Assembly (NCBI RefSeq): GCF_003688935.1
Contig: NZ_REGE01000007.1
Span: forward strand, 1-64,000
Direction: 5' to 3'
Source of the DNA: Corynebacterium macginleyi
GTDB taxonomy: Bacteria; Actinomycetota; Actinomycetes; Mycobacteriales; Mycobacteriaceae
Length of the DNA: 64,000 nt
In this document: positions 1-8,252 of the stretch, piece after piece
Layout of the letters: each line of letters starts with the position of its first letter
Position numbering within the stretch: position 1 is the stretch's first letter
Notes under the pieces: model-generated
Seen by the model: only the letters and a program-made list of their open reading frames with translations
Told to the model about the DNA's origin: nothing
Database searches by the model: none
Made by a program: the position numbers and the translations under genes

Positions 1-1
1 C

Positions 2-97
2 CGGCGTCGTCGCCACTCGTCCATCGGGATGGTAAGCCCCGTCGATTTCGAAGCCCAGCTCGCTGATCAAAATTGTAATAAGAAAGCCGCTGCTTAA
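2..97 (+). CDS. IS3-family transposase OrfB, C-terminal fragment
   Basis: Reading frame 2 encodes 31 residues beginning RRRRHSSIGMVSPVDFEAQ and ends at TAA. The RRxHSSIGMxSPxDFE pattern is the typical C-terminus of the rve (DDE integrase) domain of IS3-family OrfB proteins. The gene enters from the left edge, so neither the catalytic DDE residues nor OrfA can be seen. Whether the full element is intact is unknown. Confidence 0.7.
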   Translation, partial: RRRRHSSIGMVSPVDFEAQLADQNCNKKAAA

Positions 98-109
98 CCC
101 CTAAGCAGC
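89..109 (+). terminator. Hairpin at the end of the IS3 transposase
   Basis: GCTGCTTA and TAAGCAGC form a perfect 8-bp stem with loop ACCCC. The transposase stop codon lies in the left arm and loop. No T-run follows, so it may be a weak terminator or a structure protecting the IS end. Confidence 0.4.
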
Positions 110-116
110 TTAACAA

Positions 117-143
117 CGTGTCCACGACTTGCGGGTAACCCCA
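117..143. repeat. Putative right inverted repeat of the IS3-family element
   Basis: The segment starting CGTGTCCACGACTTG and ending GGGTAACCCCA resembles right ends of IS3-family elements, which often contain GTGTCCAC and end in CA. The matching left repeat is outside the window, so this is a family-based guess. Confidence 0.4.
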
Positions 144-194
144 CGGTAAGACTTGCATCTCTACTCGAATTTCAATTTATGCGACAATAATACA

Positions 195-728
195 GTGACT
201 CCACTACTCGTAGTAGGCCTTGGCAATCCTGGCCCGAAATATGCCGGCACGCGGCACAATATCGGCTTTGACGTTGCCGATGAGCTCACCGGTGAATTAA
301 TGAGCAGCTTTTCGGTACATAAGAAAACTAATACCGAGGTCGCGGAAGGAATGCTGTCCGGGCGCAAGGTAATTTGCGCTAAACCGCGATGCTTTATGAA
401 CCTCTCCGGCGGGCCGATCAAGGCACTCGCCCGGTACTTCCATCTGGCACCCGCGGATATTGTGGTTGTGCACGATGAATTAGAACTTGACTTCGGGACC
501 TTGAAATTGCGGCAAGGCGGTGGCGATCACGGGCACAATGGTCTGCGCTCTACCACAAAGTCGCTCGGCACGAAGGACTATCAGCGCCTTTCCGTTGGCA
601 TCGGAAGGCCGCCAGGTCGGATGGATCCAGCATCGTATGTGCTCAAACCGTGGTCCAAGCAAGAAAAGGTGGAGGTCCCCATCCTCTGCGCAGAAGCGGT
701 GTCAGAAATTAGGAGTGCGCTAGACTAA
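195..728 (+). CDS. pth: Peptidyl-tRNA hydrolase, paralogue 1
   Basis: Hydrolyses the ester bond of peptidyl-tRNAs released by stalled ribosomes, in the cytoplasm. The GTG start at 195 gives 177 residues, the usual family length; an upstream ATG at 153 would add 14 residues with no family resemblance. Visible motifs are GLGNPGPKYAGTRHN with the catalytic His, FMNLSGGP, VVHDELELDFG with the catalytic Asp, and GGGDHGHNGLRS. A second Pth gene is at 9284, so the window carries two paralogues. The gene lies just after the IS3 end, so part of its original promoter may have been replaced. It is followed after 5 bases by the FAH-family gene, probably one transcript. Confidence 0.92.
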   Translation: MTPLLVVGLGNPGPKYAGTRHNIGFDVADELTGELMSSFSVHKKTNTEVAEGMLSGRKVICAKPRCFMNLSGGPIKALARYFHLAPADIVVVHDELELDFGTLKLRQGGGDHGHNGLRSTTKSLGTKDYQRLSVGIGRPPGRMDPASYVLKPWSKQEKVEVPILCAEAVSEIRSALD

Positions 729-733
729 CCGGC

Positions 734-1574
734 ATGAAATTGGCTACTCTTCGCACCGCATTCGGCACCTGTGCAATCCGCGTCGAAGGCGAGAATGTCG
801 GAGTGGAGCTGGACTACGAGGACGTAGGCGCGCTGCTCCGCGGCGAAGATTGGCGCAAGGCCGCACAGCTGTCGGGCGAGCCGATAGTCTTTGATCAGCA
901 TGATTTAGAAGCAGTGGTCCCAACGCCCGGAAAAATCATCTGCGTAGGTCTCAATTACGCAACGCATATCCGCGAAATGGGCCGCGAATTACCCGAGCAC
1001 CCCACGCTATTTATCAAGTTCGCCGATGCTTTGACTGGGCCCTATGATGACGTCTATATCCCCGAGTACGCAGCCCATCAGTTGGACTATGAAGGCGAGC
1101 TTGCGGTGGTCATCGGCGAGCGCGTCCACCGCGTAAACCGCGCGGAGGCACTCGAATACGTGGCGGGGTATTCCATCATGAATGACTACACTCTGCGCGA
1201 TTTTCAACGCCAGACCAGCCAATTCCATGCGGGCAAATCATTTTATCGCACCGCCGGCTTTGGACCTTGGCTCACCACTTCTAATGAATGGGCTCCTGGT
1301 GGTAGCGCACGTCTGACCACCACGGTTAATGGCGAGGTACGACAGCAAGACAATACTGATAACCTCATCTTTTCCATCGCTGAGCTCATCGAATTTTGCT
1401 CGCAGCTCTATCCCCTTAACCCCGGTGATGTCATCGTGACCGGTACACCCGAAGGGGGTCGGGTTTGCCCGCGATCCACAGCAATTTCTCCAGGATGGCG
1501 ATACGGTCGCCATCGACATCGAAGGACTCGGTCATATTTCTAATACGACCCGCTACGGCGAGCCCGGCCTCTAA
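734..1574 (+). pseudogene. Fumarylacetoacetate hydrolase family protein, frameshifted
   Basis: Encodes a member of the FAH/2-oxohepta-3-ene-1,7-dioate hydratase superfamily of metal-dependent enzymes acting on acylpyruvate-like substrates. Typical motifs are VPTPGKIICVGLNYATH, LDYEGELAVVIG (metal ligands), and NPGDVIVTGTPEG. After GTPEG the frame breaks at a run of five G (1454-1458). Removing one G restores VGFARDPQQFLQDGDTVAI and a normal C-terminus ending GEPGL at TAA 1572-1574. As written, the protein ends at 1543 with an unrelated tail. Either a real inactivating or slipping mutation, or a homopolymer sequencing error. The conserved remainder argues for a recent event. Confidence 0.85.
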
Positions 1575-1674
1575 GCCTGCTGCGATCGCGCCGCAAAGGC
1601 TGTGTTTAGGTTCTCACTCCAACGAGGGCACACCGGTTTTCTGGATACGGCTATTGAGCCGCTAAGCTGGAAGA

Positions 1675-2538
1675 ATGAGCACCAAAAGCAGCAAAGCCCC
1701 AAAGAAGCTGAATAAGAAGTCCTACGAAAAAGAGCTGGAGCGGTTGCAAGCAGAGCTCGTTGAGATGCAGCAGTGGGTCGTTGAGACCGGCGCCCGCGTG
1801 GTCATCATCATGGAAGGCCGCGACGCCGCCGGTAAAGGGTCTGCCATTAAGCGCATCACACAGTACCTCAACCCCCGCACCTGCCGCATCGAGGCTCTTC
1901 CAGCCCCGAACTCGCGCGAGCAAGGCCAGTGGTATTTCCAACGCTACGTGGAAAAGCTGCCAACCAAGGGCGAAATCGTCATCTTTGACCGCTCCTGGTA
2001 TAACCGCGCCGGTGTTGAGCGCGTCATGGGCTTTTGCACCGACCAAGAATACGTCCGCTTCCTACACCAGGCTCCCACATTTGAGCAGATGCTTGTAGAA
2101 GACGGCATTATCCTGCGCAAGTACTGGTTCTCCGTCTCCGATGAAGAGCAGATTAAGCGTTTTGAATCCCGCCGCAACGATCCGCTGCGCCGTTGGAAGC
2201 TCTCCCCCATGGATCTCCAATCCATTACCCGCTGGGAGGACTATTCCCGCGCCAAGGATGCCATGTTCATCCATACCGATACCCCGACCGCGCCGTGGTA
2301 CACCGTGGAGTCCGAGGATAAAAAACGCTCACGCATCAACGTCATTTCGCACCTGCTTAATACCATCCCCTACGAGAAGATCGAGCGCGAACTACCAGAA
2401 ATACCACAGCGACCCGATTCCGATGGCAAAACCTATGAGCGACCGAACCGCGAAGAGTTCCGCTACGTGCCAGATGTAGCTGCCAAGCTGGAAGCGCCGT
2501 CTACAAAGAATGAGAAGAAAAAAGACAAAAAGAAGTAG
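1675..2538 (+). CDS. ppk2: Polyphosphate kinase 2
   Basis: PPK2 family enzyme that transfers phosphate between polyphosphate and nucleotides; in corynebacteria PPK2 feeds GTP/ATP pools from polyphosphate granules. The 287-residue protein has Walker A GRDAAGKGS (48-56), Walker B VIFDRSWYNRAGVE and the lid region RRNDPLRRWKLSPMD, all family-typical. The C-terminus is a Lys-rich tail ending DKKK. The ATG follows GGAAGA, a plausible ribosome site; a TAAGCT six bases upstream could also act as a -10. It sits alone between the FAH gene and the two-component system. Whether it prefers GDP or ADP cannot be read from the sequence. Confidence 0.93.
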   Translation: MSTKSSKAPKKLNKKSYEKELERLQAELVEMQQWVVETGARVVIIMEGRDAAGKGSAIKRITQYLNPRTCRIEALPAPNSREQGQWYFQRYVEKLPTKGEIVIFDRSWYNRAGVERVMGFCTDQEYVRFLHQAPTFEQMLVEDGIILRKYWFSVSDEEQIKRFESRRNDPLRRWKLSPMDLQSITRWEDYSRAKDAMFIHTDTPTAPWYTVESEDKKRSRINVISHLLNTIPYEKIERELPEIPQRPDSDGKTYERPNREEFRYVPDVAAKLEAPSTKNEKKKDKKK

Positions 2539-2568
2539 TCCCCCGAAGGCGTATTAGTATGTCCGGCT

Positions 2569-3747
2569 ATGAGCATTGACACCCTCGCAAAAGCGCGCTT
2601 GGGGGATAAAATACTCACTGCGGTGGCAGCGCTCGTTGTGCTGCTTTATCTCACCTGGGCTTCGGCGAATCCTGGTGCTATAGAGCTCATCCAAGCAGCG
2701 CTATCGCTGTTATTCTTGCCCTTCATCTGGGTCTGGCGTACTAAACCAGTACTCAGTGCGGCTGGTTTTATCGTCCTCCTTGGTGCGTGGGCGGCGGCGT
2801 GGATAAGCCAGCTACCAGCCAACCTCGGGGTCACCCCATGGGCATTGACCGCACCAATGGCCGTCTACGCTACTTCCCGCTACGTCGAACGTCGCGCTAT
2901 TGCGCGCACGGTGCTTAGCGCTGCATTATTGGGTTCCTTTATATCGCCCGCAATGTGGCGTATTGACCCCGAGTCCTTTTCCTTGTTCTTCCAGCTAGAT
3001 CGCCGTTACTTTGCCTTGCTGGTGGTGCATTGGGCGGTGCTCGGCAGCGCCTATTTCATCGCCGCACGCTATTTTGATTTAGATAGGCAACGCGAGCGCT
3101 TAGCTCAAGAACGCTTCCACCAAGCACAGGAGGAAGAGCGCTTACTCATCGCTCGAGAGTTACACGATGTCTTGGCCCACTCCCTCACCTTGATCAAGGT
3201 TCAGGCTAATGCCGGAATTATCGCCGCGCGAACGGATACGACCGCTGCAGGCGAAACCTTGAAGACTATTCGCGATGGTGCGGATTCGGCGCTGAAAGAA
3301 GTGCGCGGCATCGTCACGGCACTACGCAGCACCGGGCCTACGGCTTTAGAACCAGCGCAGCAGCTCGAACATGTCCAGGGCATCATCGACGGATTTCGCA
3401 CCGCTGGCCTGGAGATTGACGCGGATTTACCTACCTCCTACGAGGTTTCCGCGCTGAATCAGCTAGCCCTGGTGCGCATCATTTCTGAAGGGCTGACCAA
3501 CGCCCTGCGCCACCAAGGAATCGGCACGCACGTGCGGGTAAAACTCGCGCTTGCCGATGCCGCACGGGTCACCCTCACCTCCACCGCATCTTCCCCGATG
3601 CCTAGTGAGGTATCCGGCAGCGGCGTCGGTTTGGTGGGAGTTAAGGAACGCGCCCAAGCCTTGGGTGGAACATTAATAAGCAGTGGGGATGCCCAGAAAT
3701 TTACACTGCATGCGGAACTACCACTTCACAAGGACAACCATGCCTAA
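2569..3747 (+). CDS. Sensor histidine kinase, NarL-partner type
   Basis: Membrane sensor kinase of the HisKA_3 class. About five hydrophobic segments fill residues 15-165, followed by a coiled-coil linker (DRQRERLAQERFHQAQEEE). The dimerisation/phosphoacceptor box is ARELHDVLAHSLTLI with His199, and a HATPase_c domain follows with the ISEGLTNALRH N-box and GSGVGLVGVKERA G-box. No extracytoplasmic sensor domain is visible, so it likely senses the membrane itself or its exporter, as DesK/LiaS-like kinases do. Its stop overlaps the start of the response regulator by 8 bases. The adjacent ABC exporter is its probable target. Confidence 0.93.
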   Translation: MSIDTLAKARLGDKILTAVAALVVLLYLTWASANPGAIELIQAALSLLFLPFIWVWRTKPVLSAAGFIVLLGAWAAAWISQLPANLGVTPWALTAPMAVYATSRYVERRAIARTVLSAALLGSFISPAMWRIDPESFSLFFQLDRRYFALLVVHWAVLGSAYFIAARYFDLDRQRERLAQERFHQAQEEERLLIARELHDVLAHSLTLIKVQANAGIIAARTDTTAAGETLKTIRDGADSALKEVRGIVTALRSTGPTALEPAQQLEHVQGIIDGFRTAGLEIDADLPTSYEVSALNQLALVRIISEGLTNALRHQGIGTHVRVKLALADAARVTLTSTASSPMPSEVSGSGVGLVGVKERAQALGGTLISSGDAQKFTLHAELPLHKDNHA

Positions 3748-4399
3748 GATCCGAGTCATGCTTGCGGACGATCAAGCGATGCTCGTCGCTGCCTTATCGA
3801 CTATCTTAAATGCGCAGGAAGATATTGAGGTGGTAGCTACCGCAGCCTCCGGAGACGACGCCGTTTCCTTGGCACTTCGCCACCGCATTGATGTGGCCAT
3901 TTTGGATATTCGAATGCCCGGCATGGATGGAATCTCCGCAGCCCAAGCTATTTATTCCCGCACCCCCAACTGCCGGATTATCATGCTCACCACGTTCAAT
4001 GAAGAAGATCTGGTATCCCAATCTATTGCCGCCGGTGCACATGGATTCTTGCTCAAAGATGCGGATCCTGAGGTTTTGGTCCAAGCCGTACGAGACGTTG
4101 CTAAGGGCGAGTCTGTCCTCGCCTCCCAGGTAACGGGCCCTGTTTTAGAAGGCTACCGCCGGGCATTGACGCACAGCCAGCTCAGTCCGCACGAGCGCCA
4201 GGGACTCAGCCTAGTCACTCGGCGCGAAATGGAGGTGCTCGCGCTCATTGCGCGCGGTGCTACCAATAGCGAAATTGCTGGCCACATGTCTATCGCGGAT
4301 ACCACGGTAAAAACGCATGTCTCTGCGCTGATGTCCAAACTGGCTGCACGCGACCGTGTGGCTTTGGTGCTACTGGCGCACAAAGCTGGCATTGCCTAG
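3740..4399 (+). CDS. NarL/LuxR-family response regulator
   Basis: Partner of the preceding kinase. The 219-residue protein has a receiver domain with acidic pair Asp10/Asp11, phosphorylation site Asp56 in ILDIRMPGMDG, Thr in MLTTF and Lys in LLKDA, then a LuxR-type HTH (LVTRREMEVLALIARGATNSEIAGHM...TVKTHVSALMSKL). The ATG at 3740, inside the end of the kinase gene and after AAGG, is chosen because it starts directly with the receiver strand MPKIRVMLADD; an earlier ATG at 3683 would add 19 unrelated residues. Translation is probably coupled to the kinase gene. It likely controls the ABC exporter genes downstream. Confidence 0.94.
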   Translation: MPKIRVMLADDQAMLVAALSTILNAQEDIEVVATAASGDDAVSLALRHRIDVAILDIRMPGMDGISAAQAIYSRTPNCRIIMLTTFNEEDLVSQSIAAGAHGFLLKDADPEVLVQAVRDVAKGESVLASQVTGPVLEGYRRALTHSQLSPHERQGLSLVTRREMEVLALIARGATNSEIAGHMSIADTTVKTHVSALMSKLAARDRVALVLLAHKAGIA

Positions 4400-4424
4400 C
4401 CTCCTACTGTGGTAGGACTAGCCC
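4396..4424. promoter_or_regulatory. Inverted repeat, candidate response-regulator site or weak hairpin
   Basis: CCTAC-TGTG-GTAGG sits between CTAG motifs, right after the regulator stop and 60-90 bases before the ABC gene start. NarL-family regulators of this type bind short inverted repeats next to their exporter genes, so this is a candidate operator. It could also be a short hairpin ending the regulator transcript, but no T-run follows. Confidence 0.4.
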
Positions 4425-4484
4425 GGCGCGAAGACCGTCTCGGAGGCGGAAGATTTCGGCAGGTGCGCGGCTCATACTTTTGAT

Positions 4485-5198
4485 ATGAGCTATGAGATTT
4501 CCTTCGAACACATTACAAAGTCTTTCGGTTCCCAAGCAGTACTGCGAGATATTGGCTTTCACGTGCCACCTGGCCGGGTACACGCTGTGCTCGGCAGAAA
4601 TGGCGCCGGCAAGTCCACCTTGTTTTCCATTTTCCTCGGCCTACTGCCCGCCGATTCAGGAACGGTGCGCGTGGCTGGCAAACCATGGTCGCGTGGGGTT
4701 CTTGACCATATCGGTGCCTCGGTCAACGGGCCGGCCTTCTACGGTCACTTGTCCGCCACAGATAACCTCCGCGTACATACCCGCCTTCTCGGGTTGCGTG
4801 ATACTGAAATCGACCGCGTCTTGGACATCGCCGGTCTAGCCGGGGCTGGTTCTAAGAAGGCAAAATCTTTTTCCACCGGGATGAAAGCCCGTTTAGCCTT
4901 AGCCCAGGCTTTACTCGGTGATCCAGAAATCTTATTGCTTGACGAGCCGCAGAATGGACTCGATCCGCAGGGCATCGCGGAGCTGCGAAGGCTTCTCCAT
5001 CACCTCGCTGCCGCTGGGCACACCATTGTGGTGAGCTCCCATCAACTCGGTGAGGTCCTTCACCTAGCTCACGACATCACTATTCTTTCCCAAGGCATCA
5101 TCCGGTACTCCGGATCCCTGCAAGAACTGGCCCCCAGCGGTGAATTGGAGGCCGAATTCTTCCGCCTAACTTCTGTGGATGGTGAATCCGATGTGTAA
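4485..5198 (+). CDS. ABC exporter ATP-binding protein
   Basis: The 237-residue ATPase subunit has Walker A LGRNGAGKST (about 37-45), Q-loop region ASVNGPAFYGHLSATDNL, signature FSTGMKARLALAQALL (a variant of LSGGQ), Walker B ILLLDEP and H-loop VVSSHQ. This arrangement fits the bacitracin/daunorubicin-resistance class that pumps drugs or lipids outward, or a lantibiotic-immunity exporter. The last 8 bases overlap the permease gene, so the two are co-translated. It lies directly downstream of the kinase/regulator pair, which suggests control by that system. The substrate is not deducible. Confidence 0.92.
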   Translation: MSYEISFEHITKSFGSQAVLRDIGFHVPPGRVHAVLGRNGAGKSTLFSIFLGLLPADSGTVRVAGKPWSRGVLDHIGASVNGPAFYGHLSATDNLRVHTRLLGLRDTEIDRVLDIAGLAGAGSKKAKSFSTGMKARLALAQALLGDPEILLLDEPQNGLDPQGIAELRRLLHHLAAAGHTIVVSSHQLGEVLHLAHDITILSQGIIRYSGSLQELAPSGELEAEFFRLTSVDGESDV

Positions 5199-6687
5199 GC
5201 GGTATCGACGGTATCTTTCTGCAGAACTACTTCGTTGTCGCGGCAGCGCCGTGCAGTGGTTACCACTACTCGCCCTGCCGCTGGTGGTTCTGACGGTATT
5301 CTTTTCTGCCTTTGCGTCCTCCGCGGAGGACGCGACAGGGGTTCTTGGATGGCAATCCATGTTTATCACCGGCATGTACGCTCCGCTCATTGCGCTTTTT
5401 GCTGGCGTCCCAGAGCGCCGCGAGGCGCTCAGCCGCGGCGGCGGCACCCTATGGCGCCGCCTTCATCCTCGCTACGAGCACGCCTCGCGGTTCCTCGTCG
5501 TCTTAGCAAGCCTCGCAGTTTTCCACCTCCTGAATTTCGGCCTGTCCTGGGCGGCGGTTGCAGCGCAAGGGTGTGCGGAGCACGAGGTTCTTATCATCGC
5601 TGGGGCTTATTCTTTCCTCGGAGCCATCGGCATCGCAGGGTTTGCGACTGCCGGTGCCCGCAGGCTAGGCCTTGCCGTCACACTGATCCTCGCGGTTATC
5701 TGGCAGGTCATTAGTCTGATTCCTGGCATTGTCGAGGGGTCGCTATGGTGGGCCTTTCCACCCGCCTGGCCGCTGCGATTACTCTTACCGGCGCTGCGCA
5801 TCCACCAGAATTCGGTTCCGCTCGAGCCTGGAGATCCACTCCTGCAGGAAAGCCCTTTTCCTGCGCTCGCGTTATGTCTCGTCCTCGCTTTAGCAGGGGC
5901 ATGTACCGCAACCATGACACCGCGCCGATTACAGCCGCTCTTCCGACGCCGGCGGGTTTCGGCTCCCACGGCCAATACCCCCGCCACGCCCTCTCAGGGG
6001 TGGCAGCCTGCGATTGTCTCGCGTGCCGCTGCCCGCTCCCGTCTTGCCGGTGCGCTGCGAGGCTTTCGCCGGGCCGTAATGACGCCTGCGGTCATCACTT
6101 GCTTGGCATTAAGCGCCTTAACGCTGATCTTTGTTGCCCTTGACTACCCGCCAAGTTATGTACAAGGATTCTTCGTGTTATTGCTTCTCCCCGTGGGTGC
6201 CGGTGTACTTCCTGTACTAGTCTGGCCGGGATTCGCGGACGCGTGGCCGATCGTTTACACAGAATCTCGCCACTGCTCAACTGCCCTCCTACTGTGGCTA
6301 CTGGGCATCGTCGCACTGGTGTGCACGTGTGCTTTCGCCGCGGTGATCTTCGCCGGTGATGCTAGCCTCGGCGTGCTGGCCCAACTGCCCCTGGCCATCG
6401 GCGTGGGATACGTCCTCACGGTGCTATCGCTCATCGTCGTAATCCGCTTTGGGATCTTCAGCTCGCTGGCTCTGACCATCATCGGCACCATTGTCTCCCT
6501 GGCGGTAGGCGGCGATGTTCTCGCCAAGACTGTCCTGTGGCTCGTTGCCTTCCCGGCTTGGCCGATGAATGCGGATTCTCCCGGCCGCTATGCCGGTGCG
6601 GCACTGGCAACCTTGCTTTTCGCCGCCATTAGTTCTTGGGCCGCTAGGAGTCTGCTGCGGACAAGGGCACTCCGACCCACCGCTTAA
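5191..6687 (+). CDS. ABC exporter permease
   Basis: Integral membrane partner of the preceding ATPase, about 498 residues with some 10-12 hydrophobic segments in two halves separated by a basic cytoplasmic stretch (RRLQPLFRRRRVSAPTAN). The start at 5191 overlaps the ATPase stop (ATGTGTAA); an ATG four codons upstream at 5179 is an alternative. It resembles two-part ABC-2-like permeases of self-protection exporters rather than FtsX/MacB types, because no large extracytoplasmic domain is seen. A strong terminator follows at once. Substrate unknown. Confidence 0.85.
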   Translation: MCKRYRRYLSAELLRCRGSAVQWLPLLALPLVVLTVFFSAFASSAEDATGVLGWQSMFITGMYAPLIALFAGVPERREALSRGGGTLWRRLHPRYEHASRFLVVLASLAVFHLLNFGLSWAAVAAQGCAEHEVLIIAGAYSFLGAIGIAGFATAGARRLGLAVTLILAVIWQVISLIPGIVEGSLWWAFPPAWPLRLLLPALRIHQNSVPLEPGDPLLQESPFPALALCLVLALAGACTATMTPRRLQPLFRRRRVSAPTANTPATPSQGWQPAIVSRAAARSRLAGALRGFRRAVMTPAVITCLALSALTLIFVALDYPPSYVQGFFVLLLLPVGAGVLPVLVWPGFADAWPIVYTESRHCSTALLLWLLGIVALVCTCAFAAVIFAGDASLGVLAQLPLAIGVGYVLTVLSLIVVIRFGIFSSLALTIIGTIVSLAVGGDVLAKTVLWLVAFPAWPMNADSPGRYAGAALATLLFAAISSWAARSLLRTRALRPTA

Positions 6688-6691
6688 ATAG

Positions 6692-6723
6692 CTCAGGCCC
6701 GCGGTTACTACCGCGGGCCTGAG
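6692..6723. terminator. Strong bidirectional terminator
   Basis: A perfect 14-bp stem (CTCAGGCCCGCGGT / ACCGCGGGCCTGAG) with loop TACT lies between the converging exporter and GAPDH genes. The T-runs are short on both sides, but stem stability and position support a shared terminator. Confidence 0.8.
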
Positions 6724-6734
6724 ACTATATGAGC

Positions 6735-8189
6735 TTAAAGCTCAGAGGGGGATACGCGCTTGGGCAGGACGACCGGACGGGCATTAGAAAGCCCCTCCAC
6801 CACACGGATGACCTGGTTGGAGTAACCAAACTCGTTGTCGTACCACACATAGAGGACCAGGTGCTTACCGGAGGCGATGGTGGCAATGCCATCAACGATG
6901 CCGGCATTGGTATTGCCCACGAAGTCGCTGGAAACGACCTCCGGGGAGGCAATGTAGGAAATCTGCTGGCGCAGATCCGAGTGCAAGGAGACATTGCGCA
7001 GGAAGTCATTGACCTCATCGCGATCGACTTCTTGCTCCAGCTCCAGGTTGAGCACCGCCATGGACACGTCCGGGGTGGGAACGCGGATGGCGTTGCCGGT
7101 CAGCTTGCCTTCGAACTCAGGCAGGGCCTTGGCCACGGCCTTGGCGGCACCGGTGGCGGCGAGCACCATGTTCAGGCCAGCGGCGCGGCCGCGGCGCTCG
7201 CCCTTGTGGTAGTTATCAATGAGGTTTTGATCATTGGTAAACGAGTGCGCGGTTTCCACGTGGCCGTGGGCTACCCCGTAGCGGTCATTGATGACCTTGA
7301 GTACCGGGGTGATGCCGTTGGTAGTACAGGATGCGGCAGACAGAATCTTATCGTCATCAGTAATGACGGAATCGTTGATGCCGAAGACGATGTTTTTAAT
7401 ATCCCCCTTGCCTGGTGCGGTCAGCAGCACGCGGGCTATGCCCTTGGCCTCAAGATGCTGAGACAGGCCTTCCTTATCACGCCAGACACCGGTGTTATCC
7501 ACGAGCACGGCGTTGTTGATGCCATATTCGGTGTAATCAATCGTGGCAGGGTCATTGGCGTAGATTATCTGGATCTTGGTGCCATTGGCCCAGATAACCT
7601 GCTCTTCCTCGTCCACGCTGATGGTGCCGTTGAAGGCACCGTGAACAGAATCGCGACGCAGGAGGCTGGCGCGCTTGATGATGTCCCCTTCGCCCTTGTT
7701 GCGCACCACGATCGCGCGCAGGCGCACGCCGCCGTAAGCGGCCTCGCGGGCAACGAGGATACGGGCCAGGAGGCGACCGATGCGGCCAAAGCCATAGAGC
7801 ACAACATCGGTCGGATCAATATCTTCGCCGGCGCCGACGATTTCCGTGAGTTCATCTTCGAGATAGCGGCGCAGATCATTTTCGTCCGACTCTTCAAAGC
7901 CCATTAGGAGGCGTCCAACATCGATGGACGCGGAGCTTAGGTTCATATCCGCAAGTTCGGACAAGATGGGCAGAGTTTCTGCCGTGGAGAGCTGGCGCCG
8001 GGCAATGCGACGGCCGTAGCGGTGGGACTTGATGATGTCGATATCGGTCTGCCCCACCAGCGGACGGCCGAAGATGGTGGCGACGACGTTGTTATTGCGG
8101 TGCAGTTGGTGGATGAGGGGAATCATGCGTTGCGCCAGTTCAAGGCGCTCGTTCCAGTCATCATGTCCAATGTGTGCGTTCGCAGTCAC
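6735..8189 (-). CDS. gapB: Glyceraldehyde-3-phosphate dehydrogenase, GapB-like long form
   Basis: Interconverts glyceraldehyde-3-phosphate and 1,3-bisphosphoglycerate. At 484 residues it is about 150 longer than classical GAPDH: roughly 125 N-terminal residues precede the Rossmann motif VVLYGFGRIGRLLARIL. The catalytic cysteine is near residue 288 in AASCTTNGITPVLK. Such N-extended enzymes match the second corynebacterial GAPDH (GapB/GapX), often assigned to gluconeogenesis. The GTG start at 8189 has GGAG seven bases upstream. The gene is monocistronic, ending at the shared terminator. Cofactor preference (NAD or NADP) is not resolved here. Confidence 0.88.
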   Translation of the reverse strand: MTANAHIGHDDWNERLELAQRMIPLIHQLHRNNNVVATIFGRPLVGQTDIDIIKSHRYGRRIARRQLSTAETLPILSELADMNLSSASIDVGRLLMGFEESDENDLRRYLEDELTEIVGAGEDIDPTDVVLYGFGRIGRLLARILVAREAAYGGVRLRAIVVRNKGEGDIIKRASLLRRDSVHGAFNGTISVDEEEQVIWANGTKIQIIYANDPATIDYTEYGINNAVLVDNTGVWRDKEGLSQHLEAKGIARVLLTAPGKGDIKNIVFGINDSVITDDDKILSAASCTTNGITPVLKVINDRYGVAHGHVETAHSFTNDQNLIDNYHKGERRGRAAGLNMVLAATGAAKAVAKALPEFEGKLTGNAIRVPTPDVSMAVLNLELEQEVDRDEVNDFLRNVSLHSDLRQQISYIASPEVVSSDFVGNTNAGIVDGIATIASGKHLVLYVWYDNEFGYSNQVIRVVEGLSNARPVVLPKRVSPSEL

Positions 8190-8252
8190 GAGACTCCATC
8201 CATTTCTATTTCGGGGGTGGCTAGAAATCTTCGCCCCAAACTTTAGCGCGTC

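Larger units (their letters stand above)
1..143 (+). mobile_element. Right end of an IS3-family insertion sequence (partial)
   Basis: The first 143 bases hold the C-terminus of an IS3-type integrase, a short hairpin at its stop codon, and a terminal sequence ending in ACCCCA that looks like an IS3-family right inverted repeat (such elements end in CA). The rest of the element lies outside the window, so the left end and target duplication cannot be checked. It stops about 50 bases before the first pth gene. That the terminus is exactly at 143 is inference. Confidence 0.6.

Noticed and set aside
6729..7907. 392-codon open frame on the + strand
   Set aside because: It is the antisense shadow of the GAPDH-like gene; the minus frame has clear GAPDH motifs and the + frame has none.
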